Positions 16,790-27,550 of a DNA stretch of 64,000 bases are shown here, piece after piece. Numbering within the stretch: the first letter of the stretch is position 1; each line of letters begins with the position of its first letter. The notes beneath the pieces are model-generated. The model was not told where the DNA came from, ran no database searches, and saw nothing but the letters and a program-made list of their open reading frames with translations. Both the position numbers and the translations under genes were made by a program. Location: assembly GCA_947492575.1 (NCBI GenBank), contig CANLNK010000002.1:1-64000 (forward strand), written 5' to 3'. The DNA comes from an uncultured Thalassotalea sp. GTDB taxonomy: Bacteria; Pseudomonadota; Gammaproteobacteria; Enterobacterales; Alteromonadaceae.

Positions 16790-18013
16790 TTAACCACCGA
16801 AGTCATCTAGAAGGATGTTCTCATCCTCTACACCAAGATCTTTCAGCATGCCGATAACAGCAGCGTTCATCATTGGTGGACCACACATGTAGTACTCACA
16901 ATCTTCTGGTGCTTCATGGTCTTTCAGGTACTCTTCATAAAGAACATTATGAATGAAACCTGTTAAACCATCCCAGTTATCTTCTGGCTGCGGGTCAGAA
17001 AGCGCTACATGCCAATCAAAGTTATCATTCTCTGATGCTAGCATGTTGTAGTCATCTTCGTAGAACATTTCACGAAGTGAGCGAGCACCATACCAGAAAG
17101 ACATCTTGCGCTTAGACTTAAGACGTTTAAGCTGGTCGAAGATATGAGAACGCATTGGCGCCATACCTGCACCACCACCAATGAATACCATTTCCGCATC
17201 AGTGTCTTTCGCGAAGAACTCACCGAATGGACCAGAAATAGTCACTTTGTCACCTGCTTTCAAGCTAAAGATGTACGATGACATCTTACCAGCTGGTAAA
17301 GAAAGGTTATTAGGTGGCGGCGTAGCAATACGCACGTTAAGCATGATAATGCCTTCTTCTTCTGGGTAGTTAGCCATTGAGTAAGCACGTAATGTGTCTT
17401 CATCAACTTTTGACTCAATATCGAAGAACCCAAAACGCTCCCAGTCACCGCGATATTGTTCTTCAATATCGAAGTCTTTGTATTTAACGTGGTGAGCTGG
17501 TGCTTCAATTTGAATGTAACCACCAGCACGGAAAGGCACTGACTCGCCATCTGGGATACCAAGTTTAAGCTCTTTGATGAATGTTGCTTTGTTATCATTA
17601 GAGATAACGGTACATTCCCACTGCTGTACACCGAAGATTTCATCTTCAACTTCGATTTCCATGTCTTGTTTTACATTAACTTGACAGGCCAATCGACAGC
17701 CTTCTTTTGCTTCACGCTTAGTAATGTGGCCAAGCTCAGTTGGTAAGATATCACCACCACCTGAGTGCACTTCTACACGACACTGGCCACATGTACCACC
17801 GCCACCACACGCTGAAGGAATGAAAATACCTTTGTCAGCTAATGCACCAAGTAACTTACCACCAGCGCCCGTAGTAACCGCTTTTTCAGGGTCACCGTTA
17901 ATTGAAATAGTCACGTCACCTTCGGCAACCAACTTTGATTTAGCAAATAAGATTACTAGTACCAAAGCGATAACGATTGCAGTGAACATGCTTACGCCGA
18001 GAATAATTTCCAT
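16790..18013 (-). CDS. nqrF: Na+-translocating NADH:quinone reductase subunit F
   Basis: Electron-input subunit: it oxidises NADH through FAD and passes electrons to a 2Fe-2S cluster. One N-terminal membrane helix (residues ~4-25) is followed by a ferredoxin domain with the cluster cysteines in [11 protein letters not shown] and CRLAC. Next is a flavin domain with RAYSMANYP (FAD) and the NADH-binding part with [12 protein letters not shown] and YMCGPPMMN. The 407 residues are standard. It is the last gene of the minus-strand nqr operon, followed by the conserved 3' element and the palindromic terminator. Confidence 0.98.
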   Translation of the reverse strand: MEIILGVSMFTAIVIALVLVILFAKSKLVAEGDVTISINGDPEKAVTTGAGGKLLGALADKGIFIPSACGGGGTCGQCRVEVHSGGGDILPTELGHITKREAKEGCRLACQVNVKQDMEIEVEDEIFGVQQWECTVISNDNKATFIKELKLGIPDGESVPFRAGGYIQIEAPAHHVKYKDFDIEEQYRGDWERFGFFDIESKVDEDTLRAYSMANYPEEEGIIMLNVRIATPPPNNLSLPAGKMSSYIFSLKAGDKVTISGPFGEFFAKDTDAEMVFIGGGAGMAPMRSHIFDQLKRLKSKRKMSFWYGARSLREMFYEDDYNMLASENDNFDWHVALSDPQPEDNWDGLTGFIHNVLYEEYLKDHEAPEDCEYYMCGPPMMNAAVIGMLKDLGVEDENILLDDFGG

Positions 18014-18039
18014 CGACTTTTCCTTTACACTTCTCTAGG

Positions 18040-18064
18040 AGAAGGCGAATAAATAACGCCTTCT
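18040..18064 (-). other. Intercistronic hairpin between nqrE and nqrF
   Basis: AGAAGGCG (18040-18047) and CGCCTTCT (18057-18064) form an 8-bp stem with a 9-nt loop in the 63-bp gap between nqrE and nqrF. There is no T-tract. A processing or stability element that sets the nqrF level is plausible but inferred. Confidence 0.45.
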
Positions 18065-18076
18065 ACGTTAATCTTA

Positions 18077-18700
18077 CTACAACGAAATACCACCGAAAGA
18101 AAGAAAGCCAAATGCCATCAATCCAGTCGTGATAAACGTGATACCTAAACCTTTAAGGCCATCTGGTACATCAGAGTATTTCATCTTCTCGCGGATACCT
18201 GCAAGCAATACGATTGCAAGTGCCCAACCAATACCAGAACCAATACCGTAAACTACGGATTCACCTAGCGTTAAGTTCTTCGCTACCATGAAAGATACCG
18301 AACCGAAGATCGCACAGTTAACCGTAATTAGCGGTAAGAAGATACCTAACGCGTTGTATAACGGTGGGAAGTACTTATCTAAAACCATCTCTAGAATTTG
18401 TACTAGTGCCGCAATAACACCGATGAAAGTGATAAACGATAGGAAGCTTAAGTCAACAGATTGTGTTGGGTCAGTAATACCCAATACTTCATCTAGCGCA
18501 CCCGGAGCTAATATAGCTTGGTAGATAACTTGGTTCGCTGGTACAGCGATACCCAATACTACAACTACTGCAACACCAAGACCAATTGCTGTACTTACTT
18601 TCTTAGATACAGCAAGGAATGTACACATACCTAAGAAGAAAGATAATGCGATGTTCTCGATGAAAATCGTTTTAACTAATAAGGATAAATAATGTTCCAT
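18077..18700 (-). CDS. nqrE: Na+-translocating NADH:quinone reductase subunit E
   Basis: Integral membrane subunit that, with NqrD, holds the intramembrane iron centre and contributes to the sodium channel. The 207 residues have six predicted membrane helices and the family stretches [19 protein letters not shown] and [11 protein letters not shown], whose cysteines are iron-centre ligands. It lies 5 bp after nqrD and is followed by a hairpin-containing gap before nqrF. Confidence 0.98.
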   Translation of the reverse strand: MEHYLSLLVKTIFIENIALSFFLGMCTFLAVSKKVSTAIGLGVAVVVVLGIAVPANQVIYQAILAPGALDEVLGITDPTQSVDLSFLSFITFIGVIAALVQILEMVLDKYFPPLYNALGIFLPLITVNCAIFGSVSFMVAKNLTLGESVVYGIGSGIGWALAIVLLAGIREKMKYSDVPDGLKGLGITFITTGLMAFGFLSFGGISL

Positions 18701-18705
18701 CGTGA

Positions 18706-19329
18706 TTAGTCCTTCTCAACTTGCTCTGGCTTCCACTGGCGAATTGCCCAGATGATTAAGCCAATAATGAAGAATGAAGAGAATGGTAGTACTAATAAAC
18801 CATTCGCTTGATACCAACCACCGTTTTGAATTAATGGCAGAATCTCAACACCGAATACAGTACCGAAACCTAATAATTCACGAACGAATGCAACAGATAG
18901 TAGAATGAAACCGTAACCTAAACCGTTACCGATACCATCCATGAAGCTCACGCCTGGCTTTTCTTTCATCGCAAAAGCTTCAGCACGACCCATTACAATA
19001 CAGTTAGTAATGATTAGACCAACGAAAACCGATAACTCTTGCGACAATGCGTAAGAGAAGGCTTTCAATACTTGGTCTACCACGATTACCAATGACGCGA
19101 TAATCGCCATTTGAACAATGATACGAACACTTGATGGAATCTGATTACGAATAATCGAGATAAACAAGTTAGAGAATGCTGTTACGAAAACAACCGCAAG
19201 CGTCATTACTAACGCATTCGCCATTGAACTCGTCACCGCCAGTGCAGAACAAATACCTAGTACTTGTAACGCAATTGGGTTGTTATCAACAATAGGACTC
19301 GTTAATACTTTTTTAGCATCAGCAGACAT
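18706..19329 (-). CDS. nqrD: Na+-translocating NADH:quinone reductase subunit D
   Basis: Integral membrane subunit related to NqrE and RnfA/E, with six predicted helices in 207 residues. [13 protein letters not shown] and [13 protein letters not shown] carry the paired cysteines that ligate iron with NqrE. The ATG overlaps the nqrC stop by one base, showing tight translational coupling in the operon. Confidence 0.98.
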   Translation of the reverse strand: MSADAKKVLTSPIVDNNPIALQVLGICSALAVTSSMANALVMTLAVVFVTAFSNLFISIIRNQIPSSVRIIVQMAIIASLVIVVDQVLKAFSYALSQELSVFVGLIITNCIVMGRAEAFAMKEKPGVSFMDGIGNGLGYGFILLSVAFVRELLGFGTVFGVEILPLIQNGGWYQANGLLVLPFSSFFIIGLIIWAIRQWKPEQVEKD

Positions 19330-20120
19330 TAGTTCAACCCTCCGTTGCGATACTTAGCGATAAATGGCTCGTAACCCTCTTGACCAAACCAGAATTGGAA
19401 TGTGCGAGTTACACCATTAGCTGTAAGCGTAGCACCTGACAAGCCATCAACTTGATATGCTTCATAAGGGTTACCAGCTTTTACGCCACCTTTAACTAAT
19501 TCAACACGAACTTGATTTTCTTCGTCGAAAATTTTCTTACCAGGCCATAAAGCAATCCACGCTGGGTTAAGTACTTCTGCACCTAAGCCCGGTGTTTCCT
19601 TCATTTCAGCCGTGTAAATTACGTTACGGATTGTATTTAGGTCAGCTTCAACACCTACGTATGCGTACATTAGGTCCCAAAGACCTGAACCTACCATAGG
19701 GAAAACAACTGTTTCTACAGAGCCTGCACCATCGCGTACTAAGTAGATAACCGCATCGTGTGAACGACGGTTGATACCTGCTAAGTCATTTTCTGGTTTA
19801 TCTGACTTCGCTTTATCACGAGAGTTACGGCGCTCGTCGAATAAATCAGGGTTACCTTCAACGAACTCACCAGAGTCTAAGTCAATCATGCGCGCTTCAA
19901 CGAATTGTTTGTAAGTCGCTTTAATTGACGCTGATGTACCGTCAGTTTTTTCTAATAGACCTGCAGCTTCTAAAATTTTAGTTTGCTGGTCTAATAGTTT
20001 GTTAGCTGTTTGTAGTGGCTTTAATTGTACCGCTGCGAACGATACTAATAATGCACATACTAAACATACCGCAAAAACGAAACCTACCGTTTTGCCAAAT
20101 GTTTCTTTATTAGCCGACAC
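19329..20120 (-). CDS. nqrC: Na+-translocating NADH:quinone reductase subunit C
   Basis: Subunit with one N-terminal membrane helix and a periplasmic domain carrying covalent FMN. The FMN-threonine motif DGLSGATLT is near the C-terminus; ApbE is the attaching enzyme. The longest frame begins with an ATG at 20165, but that stretch encodes the Shine-Dalgarno GGAGG itself. The GTG at 20120 follows GGAGGGTTGCTC at ideal spacing and gives [13 protein letters not shown], matching family N-termini (263 aa). It overlaps the end of nqrB by 11 bp. Confidence 0.96.
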   Translation of the reverse strand: MSANKETFGKTVGFVFAVCLVCALLVSFAAVQLKPLQTANKLLDQQTKILEAAGLLEKTDGTSASIKATYKQFVEARMIDLDSGEFVEGNPDLFDERRNSRDKAKSDKPENDLAGINRRSHDAVIYLVRDGAGSVETVVFPMVGSGLWDLMYAYVGVEADLNTIRNVIYTAEMKETPGLGAEVLNPAWIALWPGKKIFDEENQVRVELVKGGVKAGNPYEAYQVDGLSGATLTANGVTRTFQFWFGQEGYEPFIAKYRNGGLN

Positions 20121-21321
20121 GAGCAACCCTCCGTTTGATATTTGACTGAACAACAAAGTAGTCAAATAGTGGTGCGAATAAGTTAGCGAATAAAATAGCT
20201 AGCATCATGCCTTCTGGGAATGCAGGGTTAACAACACGTACTAACACAACCATTACACCAACAAGAGCACCAAACCAGTATTTACCTGTATTTGTAAATG
20301 ACATAGTCACTGGGTCTGTCGCCATGAACATCATACCGAAAGCAAAACCACCAACAACTAAGTGCCAGTACCAAGGCATTGCAAACATAGCGTTAGTGTC
20401 ACTACCAATCATGTTGAATAGTGTCGCTGTTACCGCCATGCCTAAGAATACGCTTAGTACGATACGCCAAGAAGCAATACCTTTATAAAGAATGTATGCA
20501 CCGCCTAGTAAAATCATGGCAGTTGATACTTCACCTACAGAGCCAGGTATGAAGCCCCAGAAAGCATCCCACCAAGCAGCATTCATTGAGTAATCAATCG
20601 CGCCAACTTGAGCTGAAGCACCAGCTGCTAAGTGCGTAGCACCAGAGAAGCCGTCAACAGCAACCCAAACAGAGTCACCAGAGATTTCCGCTGGGTATGC
20701 AAAGAATAGGAATGCACGGCCTGCTAATGCAGGGTTTAAGAAGTTTTTACCTGTACCACCGAAAATTTCTTTCGCGATTACAACACCGAAAGTAATACCG
20801 ATAGCTACTTGCCAAAGCGGAATACTCGCAGGAAGAATCAAAGCAAAAAGAATTGAAGTAACGAAGAAACCTTCGTTTACTTCGTGCTTACGAACCGCAG
20901 CGAATAGAACTTCCCAGAAACCACCGACAATGAAGGTAGTAGCGTAGATAGGAAGGAAAAAACACGCGCCGTAAAGCATCATGGTAAACCAGCCTGAGGC
21001 TGCTGTTAGCTCACCACCAAGTGCGTGGAATAAGCCTACTTGCCAAGAATCAGGTAATGCGTAACCTGCTTGAAGTGCGTCTACCGCTTGGTAGCCGATA
21101 TTGTACATACCGAAGAACATCGCAGGAAAAACAGCTAACCACACAGTGATCATAATGCGTTTTAAGTCGATGCTATCGCGAATATGTGTTTTACCCTTAG
21201 TTACATAACCAGGAGTAAATAAACCCGTGGCAACCGCTTCGTATAGAGCAAACCACTTTTCATGTTTACCGCCTTTTTCAAAGTGCGGTTCAATGTTTTC
21301 AATAAACTTTAACAAGCTCAT
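20110..21321 (-). CDS. nqrB: Na+-translocating NADH:quinone reductase subunit B
   Basis: Large membrane subunit with about ten helices. It carries covalent FMN on the threonine of DGFSGAT and forms the main sodium pathway and quinone region together with Nqr[16 protein letters not shown] and [16 protein letters not shown] are recognisable family blocks. It has 403 residues and begins 2 bp after the nqrA stop. It ends within the nqrC start region. Confidence 0.98.
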   Translation of the reverse strand: MSLLKFIENIEPHFEKGGKHEKWFALYEAVATGLFTPGYVTKGKTHIRDSIDLKRIMITVWLAVFPAMFFGMYNIGYQAVDALQAGYALPDSWQVGLFHALGGELTAASGWFTMMLYGACFFLPIYATTFIVGGFWEVLFAAVRKHEVNEGFFVTSILFALILPASIPLWQVAIGITFGVVIAKEIFGGTGKNFLNPALAGRAFLFFAYPAEISGDSVWVAVDGFSGATHLAAGASAQVGAIDYSMNAAWWDAFWGFIPGSVGEVSTAMILLGGAYILYKGIASWRIVLSVFLGMAVTATLFNMIGSDTNAMFAMPWYWHLVVGGFAFGMMFMATDPVTMSFTNTGKYWFGALVGVMVVLVRVVNPAFPEGMMLAILFANLFAPLFDYFVVQSNIKRRVARVG

Positions 21322-21323
21322 AA

Positions 21324-22661
21324 CTAACCTTCCTTCTCGATAGTGGTTAGGCAGTTACGAAGAAGTACACCGTAGTCTGTTTTGCCTGGGCAAACAAACG
21401 TACACAATGCTAAATCTTCTTCGTCAAGCTCAAGCGCTCCAAGCTGCTGAGCACTATCGGTATCACCAGCGCATAAATCGCGTAATAACAACGTAGGTAA
21501 AATATCTAGTGGCATTACACGCTCGAAGTTACCAATTGGTACCATCGCACGGGAGGATCCATTAGTTGTAGTTGTCATAGAGAACAACTTATTTTTGAAG
21601 AAGTGAGACATGTAAGCACGTGTCACAGAGAATTTGTTCGGACCTGGGTACATGTAGCCGATAAATTCTTTCTCGCGGCCTTCAAGCAGCACAGATACTT
21701 GAACGTGGTAACGACCTAAGTAGCCGTGCACGTCAGACGCTTGTTGGCCTTGTAAAAGAGAACCTGATACAAAGCGAACTTCACCGTCAACTGTTGCGCC
21801 ATTAGCAATTTCAGAAAGGTTTGCACCTAAAACTGTACGTACTAAACGAGGCTCTTTAGCAGCAGGACCAGCAAAAGACACAACACGAGCAGCGTCTAAT
21901 TCACCAGAAGTAAATAAGTTGCCTACAGCGATAACGTCTTGGTAGTTCAAGTGCCAAACAGATTTTTCAGCACCTACAGGTTTTAAGAAGTGAATATGAG
22001 TACCAACAAGGCCAGCAGGATGCTTACCAGCAAACTCAGTTACAACGTTGTTTGCGTTTGTCGGAATATTTGCACCAGGAGCTTTAGAAACAAACACTTC
22101 ACCTTCAGTTAAACGTGCAAGTACTGCTAAACCATTTTTGAAGGCTTCGCTTTGCTCGTTGATGATAACTTCAGGATTGGCTGCCAATGGGTTTGTGTCC
22201 ATTGCGCTAACGAAGATAGCTTCTGGTTTTGCATCAACAGCGGGAATCTTGCTGTATGGGCGAGTGCGTAAAGCAGTCCATAAGCCTGATTCAACTAGGT
22301 TACTAACCACGTCTTCACGTGATAAACCCGATAATTCTGATGCACTGTAGCTTTTGAAGTTTTCTTGCTCGTCGCCATCAATTTCAATGACAACAGATTG
22401 CAATACACGCTTCTCACCACGGTTGATTTGAGATACAACGCCGGCCGCTTGAGCTGTGAATTTAACGCCAGGATTCTTTTTGTCTTCAAAAAGCGCCTGA
22501 CCTTTCTTAACGCGATCACCTACTTTGACAAACATAGTAGGTCGCATACCCACAAACTCTTCGCCCAGTGTTGCGACGGTTTTGATGGACGGACCATCAT
22601 GGATTACTTGCTGGGGAGCCCCTTGTACAGGAACATCCAGACCCTTCTTTATTGTAATCAT
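21324..22661 (-). CDS. nqrA: Na+-translocating NADH:quinone reductase subunit A
   Basis: Peripheral cytoplasmic subunit, first in the operon, that binds ubiquinone. Family blocks include [15 protein letters not shown] at the N-terminus, [18 protein letters not shown] and the C-terminal [32 protein letters not shown] with conserved cysteines. The longest frame has 32 extra codons starting at an ATG at 22757. The ATG at 22661 gives the standard N-terminus and the usual length (445 aa), so it is preferred. The promoter must lie between 22662 and the fabV terminator. Confidence 0.97.
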   Translation of the reverse strand: MITIKKGLDVPVQGAPQQVIHDGPSIKTVATLGEEFVGMRPTMFVKVGDRVKKGQALFEDKKNPGVKFTAQAAGVVSQINRGEKRVLQSVVIEIDGDEQENFKSYSASELSGLSREDVVSNLVESGLWTALRTRPYSKIPAVDAKPEAIFVSAMDTNPLAANPEVIINEQSEAFKNGLAVLARLTEGEVFVSKAPGANIPTNANNVVTEFAGKHPAGLVGTHIHFLKPVGAEKSVWHLNYQDVIAVGNLFTSGELDAARVVSFAGPAAKEPRLVRTVLGANLSEIANGATVDGEVRFVSGSLLQGQQASDVHGYLGRYHVQVSVLLEGREKEFIGYMYPGPNKFSVTRAYMSHFFKNKLFSMTTTTNGSSRAMVPIGNFERVMPLDILPTLLLRDLCAGDTDSAQQLGALELDEEDLALCTFVCPGKTDYGVLLRNCLTTIEKEG

Positions 22662-23001
22662 AAACACTTGCACTACTTTGACGGGAGTATAAAACCGCTT
22701 TACTGGACAGCCCGAAAGCTCTTCGATAAAGGCGATTTCAGTGTATTTCAGCGACATAATAATTTTTACAAATTATTTGCCACCAGACTTAGTTTAAATT
22801 TCAGCCGCGAATTTTAGCACGAAAAAACATAAAGATGCTATCCGACCACGATATTTTTTACTGACAAAATTTGCTAACAAAATACCGCTCAGCTTAAATT
22901 TTAGACGAGATACTAAAAAGTGCAGAGAATAAAAAAGCCAGTGTTGAATTACACTGGCTTTTCATGGGAATTATAAAGTTCAACGAGTAACTAACGAAAA
23001 C
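22662..23001. other. Intergenic region upstream of nqrA
   Basis: It holds the nqr promoter region and leader, and at its right end the fabV terminator. An in-frame ATG 32 codons upstream of nqrA (22755-22757) could encode a leader or an extended N-terminus, but its predicted residues match no family N-terminus. AATAATTTGTAAAAATTATT just before it is a weak inverted repeat. Confidence 0.6.
22931..22963 (-). terminator. fabV terminator
   Basis: AAAAGCCAGTGT (22933-22944) pairs perfectly with ACACTGGCTTTT (22951-22962) around a six-base loop, with a T-tract on the minus strand. It lies 40 bp after the fabV stop. Confidence 0.9.
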
Positions 23002-24192
23002 TTAAGATAGATGGTTAATTTCAGCCAGCGGAGTTACGTCGGCATCATAGTCAACACCATCAACGCCAAAACCAAATAGTTTCAGGAACTCGTTGTGATA
23101 GCCTTCATAATCCGTCAGCTCGTCAATAGTGTCTGTATTAACTTCGTCCCAAATCGCTTGCACGCGGTCTTGAACACTGTCTTCAAGCTCTTTGTAGTTT
23201 TGGCTTAAACGGCCAGCTTCGTCTAAACGAGGGCTTTCGCCGAATAAGTTCTCACGGAATAGATCCTGAATCTGTTCAATACATCCTTGGTACGTACCGT
23301 CAGACTTCATCACTTTAAACATTGCAGAAATGTAAAGTGGCATAATCGGAATTGCAGAGCTCGCTTGCGTCACAACAGCATTAAGCGATGTCACGTAAGC
23401 CTTGCCCGCTAAATCAGCAGTACTTTCGTTGATAGCCTTTGCTGCTCTATCTAAATCTTCCTTCGCTTTACCAATGGTTGCATGACCGTAAATTGGCCAT
23501 GTTAACTTTTTACCAATGTATGTGTAAGCGGTTGTTTTAAAACCATTTGACAAAACGCCAGCCTCGCTAAGTGCGTTAATCCAAAGCTCCCAGTCAGCAC
23601 CGCCCATCACGTCAATTGTACCTTGAATTTCAGCGTCATTTGCTTGCTCAACAGACACAGAATCAATAATACGCTTAGACGTATTCAAGTTCTTTGTTGT
23701 CACTGATTCACCGATAGGCTTTAACGTTGATGAGTAGACTTCGCCCGTATCAGGATCTGTGCGACGAGGTGACGCTAATGAGTAGATAACTAAGTCGATT
23801 TCACCTAATTCTTCTTTAATTAGGTCGATAGTTTTTGCTTTGATCTCATGAGAAAACGCATCACCATTAATATTTTTTGACCACAAGCCAGCTTCATCAG
23901 CTGCTTTTTGGAATGCAGCTGTGTTGTACCAGCCAGCACTTGCTGTTTTCTTCTCTGTTGGTGGCTTTTCGAAAAATACACCTAACGTTTTCGCATTTGA
24001 GCCAAATGCTGCAGTAATACGTGACGCCAAGCCGTAGCCCGTAGACGCACCAATCACAAGTACATTCTTAGGTTTTGCATCAGCTTGAGTCTGACTTTTT
24101 ACGTAATCAATTTGCTCCTGTACGTGAGCTGCACAGCCTACTGGATGAGCATTAGTACAGATAAAGCCACGAATTTTTGGTTGAATCACCAT
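23002..24192 (-). CDS. fabV: NADH-dependent enoyl-ACP/trans-2-enoyl-CoA reductase FabV
   Basis: Reduces the trans-2 double bond of enoyl-ACP in the last step of fatty-acid elongation, and is a triclosan-tolerant alternative to FabI. The N-terminus IQPKIRGFICTNAHPVGC is diagnostic. A Rossmann motif GASTGYGLASRI binds NADH. The FabV active-site motif Y-x8-K is visible at YIGKKLTWPIYGHATIGKAK. The 396 residues match the family. It is monocistronic with its own strong terminator. Confidence 0.96.
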   Translation of the reverse strand: MVIQPKIRGFICTNAHPVGCAAHVQEQIDYVKSQTQADAKPKNVLVIGASTGYGLASRITAAFGSNAKTLGVFFEKPPTEKKTASAGWYNTAAFQKAADEAGLWSKNINGDAFSHEIKAKTIDLIKEELGEIDLVIYSLASPRRTDPDTGEVYSSTLKPIGESVTTKNLNTSKRIIDSVSVEQANDAEIQGTIDVMGGADWELWINALSEAGVLSNGFKTTAYTYIGKKLTWPIYGHATIGKAKEDLDRAAKAINESTADLAGKAYVTSLNAVVTQASSAIPIMPLYISAMFKVMKSDGTYQGCIEQIQDLFRENLFGESPRLDEAGRLSQNYKELEDSVQDRVQAIWDEVNTDTIDELTDYEGYHNEFLKLFGFGVDGVDYDADVTPLAEINHLS

Positions 24193-24347
24193 ATAAAGAT
24201 AACCTTCTTAGTACAGACGAATCGTGCGGGCGAATCGCCATGAGAATAATTCAAATTGCCGCATAGTGTACTTTGGTTCGCAGATAAAAGAGGTACGAGC
24301 AGCAAAACGCCATCAGATGATGGCGTTAATGTTGAAGTTGAAGACCC

Positions 24348-25439
24348 TTATCTATTTTCAAAATAAGGTTTAAGTGTTTTGTTGTGATAGTCTCGAATAT
24401 CGGCTAGAAATGCGCTATACGAAGCCCAAACTTTAGCAAATCCATCGTCTGCAGCGACTTGCTCAGCGATAACTTCATCACTGATACGCTTTAACTCAGC
24501 TAATACAGGCGCAGGTAATTCTTTGATTTGCACATTGTGTTTTTCAATTAACTGCTTCATCGCGTTATTGTTACGCGCATTGTATTCATCAAGCGTATCT
24601 TCATTGACCGCGCGAGCCGCTACTGTGACTATTTTCTGTAAATCTTTTGGCAATTCATTAAACGCTTTTTCATTGATTAGAAACTCTAGCGCGGTACCCG
24701 GCTCATGCCAAACCGATGAGTAGTAGTATTCCGCCGCTTGATAAAAGCCAAACGCTAAATCGTTATACGGACCAACCCACTCGGTTCCATCAATAGCACC
24801 GCTTTGCAATGCCGAGAAAATCTCCCCGCCAGGTAAGTTAATTGGTACACCACCAGCACGCTGAAGAACTTCACCACCGATGCCAGGGATGCGCATTTTA
24901 AGACCTTTCAAATCATCAATAGTCTTGATTTCTTTCTTAAACCAACCGGCGAATTGCGCACCAGAATTACCGCCAGCTAACGGGATGATGCCAAACGGTT
25001 TGTAGAGCTCTTGCCAAAGCTCTAAACCACCACCATAGTGTAGCCACGCATTTAATTCCGTAGCCGTCATACCAAACGGCATCGCACCAAAAATAGGTGA
25101 TGCTGGTATTTTGCCTTTCCAATAGTAAGGGCCACTGTGTCCCATTTGCACAGTACCTTGTGATACAGCATCAAAAACCTCAAAACCAGGCACTAGCTCA
25201 CCAGCCCCAAAGACTTGAACCTGCAAGCGACCATTACTCATTTCATCAACATATTGTGCAAATTTTTCTGGTGCTAAGCCAAGGCCAGGAAAATTCTTTG
25301 GCCAAGAAGTCACCATTTTCCATTTGAATGTCTGTGTCGCAACAGCTTCACCGGAAGATGCAGCCTGTTGTTGATCCCCACATGCTGTTAACGCAACTAG
25401 CGCCAGTACCGGCAATATTATTTTTTTAACTATTTTCAT
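24348..25439 (-). CDS. TRAP transporter solute-binding protein (DctP/TakP type)
   Basis: Extracytoplasmic substrate-binding protein of a TRAP transporter. The N-terminus has lipobox LTAC (cysteine near residue 20), so it may be membrane-anchored. The body has TSWPKNFPGLG, MPFGMTATELNAW, GMRIPG-type KMRIPGIGGEV and DGTEWVGPYNDLAFGFYQAAEYYY, typical of the TakP subgroup that binds 2-oxoacids such as pyruvate. Substrate assignment is by family resemblance only. It is the last gene of the dctQ-dctM-dctP operon, 28 bp after dctM. Confidence 0.9.
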   Translation of the reverse strand: MKIVKKIILPVLALVALTACGDQQQAASSGEAVATQTFKWKMVTSWPKNFPGLGLAPEKFAQYVDEMSNGRLQVQVFGAGELVPGFEVFDAVSQGTVQMGHSGPYYWKGKIPASPIFGAMPFGMTATELNAWLHYGGGLELWQELYKPFGIIPLAGGNSGAQFAGWFKKEIKTIDDLKGLKMRIPGIGGEVLQRAGGVPINLPGGEIFSALQSGAIDGTEWVGPYNDLAFGFYQAAEYYYSSVWHEPGTALEFLINEKAFNELPKDLQKIVTVAARAVNEDTLDEYNARNNNAMKQLIEKHNVQIKELPAPVLAELKRISDEVIAEQVAADDGFAKVWASYSAFLADIRDYHNKTLKPYFENR

Positions 25440-25467
25440 CGTTATTATTCCGTGTCTTTACGTGGTA

Positions 25468-26859
25468 TTAATTGCTTCCGTAGATCATTGCAGGTAGCGC
25501 AGTGACAAGCTCCGGCCACACTGCCAATACAATTAATAATATCAGTTGTAATACTATAAAAGGAACTACACCTTTGTATATGTCTGCTGTTTTTACCGCT
25601 TTATCTGCTACGCCTCGTAGATAAAAGAGTGCGAAGCCAAACGGTGGAGTTAAAAATGACGTTTGTAGATTTATCGCGATCATAATACCTAACCAAATAG
25701 GATCTAATCCCATAGCTAGCAGGATAGGTCCAACAATTGGCACGACAACAAAGGTTATTTCAATAAAATCGAGAATAAAGCCAAGAAGGAATATCACAAG
25801 CATCACGATGAGCGTGGCACCCAATACCCCGCCCGGCATTTGCTCAAATAAACTTTTCACCAGCTCTTCACCGCCGAAGCCGCGAAAAACGAGTGAAAAC
25901 AAACTAGCACCAATCAGGATAAGAAATACCATAGAGGTGATTTTAACTGTGCTATCCATCACCGCTTTTAACGAGGTTTTTGTCAGCATGCGCTGCGATA
26001 AAGCTAGTAAGGTAGCTCCCATTGCACCAACGCCGGCAGCCTCTGTCGGCGTAGCAAAGCCACCAAGTATTGAACCTAGCACCACAAAAATGAGAAGTAG
26101 TGGCGGGACTAAAGCGGAAAACATCAAGCCAGCAATAGACTTATCGCCTGCAATTTCTTTTGCATCTTCTGCGGTAAGCGCTGGCACTTGCTCTGGCTGG
26201 AAAATGGCTTTACCTACACAATAGCCAATATACATGAGTACAAGCACTAAGCCAGGTACAACTGCACCAGCAAAAAGCTCACCGACAGAAACAGTTTTCG
26301 GACTAAATATTCCCATGTTTAGCTGTGCTTGCTGGTAGGCGCTCGATAGAACGTCCCCTAAAAGAACAAGTGCAATAGACGGAGGAATGATCTGCCCTAA
26401 GGTTCCTGTCGCACAAATAATACCGGTGGAAAACTTAGGATCGTAGCCCCGCTTGAGCATAGTCGGAAGAGAAAGTAGCCCCATGGTCACCACAGTAGCA
26501 CCAACAATGCCGGTGCTAGCGGCAAGCATCATACCTACTAGTGTTACAGAGATCGCTAAACCACCACGAAAACGCCCAAATAGTACGGCCATCGCGTTTA
26601 ACAGATTCTCAGCGATCTTTGCCCGCTCCAACATGGCGCCCATAAAAACAAACAAGGGTACAGCGAGTAATGTTTGGTTATTGATAACCCCAAAGAGTCT
26701 GCTAGGCAGCGCACTCAAAAAAGCGGGTTCAAAAATACCTACCGCTACACCAATACCCGCAAAAATAAGTGCGGTTCCGGCAAGCGTGATAGCTACAGGG
26801 TAACCAAGCAGCAATACGCCGCAAACAACGGCGAACATCAGTAATGATATATACTCCAT
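25468..26859 (-). CDS. TRAP transporter large permease (DctM)
   Basis: Large membrane subunit (463 aa, about 12 helices) that couples substrate uptake to the sodium gradient. Typical DctM stretches include VPLFVFMGAMLERAKIAENLL, GTLGQIIPPSIALVLLGD and NLQTSFLTPPFGFALFYLRG. Its start codon overlaps the dctQ stop by one base and is preceded by GGAGAACAGTA. The neighbouring NQR complex would supply the sodium gradient it uses; this link is inferred. Confidence 0.95.
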   Translation of the reverse strand: MEYISLLMFAVVCGVLLLGYPVAITLAGTALIFAGIGVAVGIFEPAFLSALPSRLFGVINNQTLLAVPLFVFMGAMLERAKIAENLLNAMAVLFGRFRGGLAISVTLVGMMLAASTGIVGATVVTMGLLSLPTMLKRGYDPKFSTGIICATGTLGQIIPPSIALVLLGDVLSSAYQQAQLNMGIFSPKTVSVGELFAGAVVPGLVLVLMYIGYCVGKAIFQPEQVPALTAEDAKEIAGDKSIAGLMFSALVPPLLLIFVVLGSILGGFATPTEAAGVGAMGATLLALSQRMLTKTSLKAVMDSTVKITSMVFLILIGASLFSLVFRGFGGEELVKSLFEQMPGGVLGATLIVMLVIFLLGFILDFIEITFVVVPIVGPILLAMGLDPIWLGIMIAINLQTSFLTPPFGFALFYLRGVADKAVKTADIYKGVVPFIVLQLILLIVLAVWPELVTALPAMIYGSN

Positions 26860-27392
26860 TACTGTTCTCCTTGGCTATCGAGCTCACTATGAGTGAATAG
26901 ATTTAGCGCATTGCGAATGACTTCGGCAATGCCCTGTATTGCCAATGTTGTAGCGAAAATAAGCAAATATGATTTACTTAGATAGACAAAAGGTAGACCA
27001 CCTGCTTCGCTCGACTTTTCTTTGATCTGCCATGCTGCCATCACGTAATCGAGGCTAATATAAAAGACAAATACACAAACGGGTAGTAACAGGAATATAC
27101 TGCCAAACAAGTCAACAAATTGCTTTTTCCGATTGGAAAAACCTTGATAAAAAATATCGACTCTCACGTGGCCATCGGCTTTTAGCGTGTATGCTGCACC
27201 CAGCATAAAAACTAAGCCATGTAGATAAAGAACTGACTCTTGAAGCGCTATCCAGCCCATATTAAAGCCATAGCGCAGTACCACTATGGTAAATGTTAAA
27301 ACCACCATAGCTAAGGTTAGCCATGCGATCAGTTTGCCAAGCGCTTCTGTCATCTGGTCGACGACCCGCACCAGCAAATGCAACCCCTTCAT
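26859..27392 (-). CDS. TRAP transporter small permease (DctQ)
   Basis: Small membrane subunit with four predicted helices in 177 aa. VLRYGFNMGWIALQESVLYLHGLVFMLGAAYTLKADGHVRVDI is the conserved DctQ core (given here as a description of residues ~42-85). It is the first gene of the TRAP operon and overlaps dctM by one base. No regulator or sensor kinase gene flanks the operon. Confidence 0.93.
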   Translation of the reverse strand: MKGLHLLVRVVDQMTEALGKLIAWLTLAMVVLTFTIVVLRYGFNMGWIALQESVLYLHGLVFMLGAAYTLKADGHVRVDIFYQGFSNRKKQFVDLFGSIFLLLPVCVFVFYISLDYVMAAWQIKEKSSEAGGLPFVYLSKSYLLIFATTLAIQGIAEVIRNALNLFTHSELDSQGEQ

Positions 27393-27550
27393 TCATTTCC
27401 CCAATAAGTGCCCCTTGTCCGAGTTTTATTAGCCTTAATACAGTTAATTATCGGTATTCTATGTATTTATTTTACGTAAACGGGCTAAGAAAAAATGGCG
27501 AGGCAACGTGTAGTTATCATTATTTGAGGATATTAATAACAGAATTGGCC

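Noticed and set aside
22662-23001. Riboswitch upstream of nqrA or lysC
   Set aside because: No conserved riboswitch core was visible. lysC directly follows alaS with a 5-bp gap, leaving no room for a lysine riboswitch.
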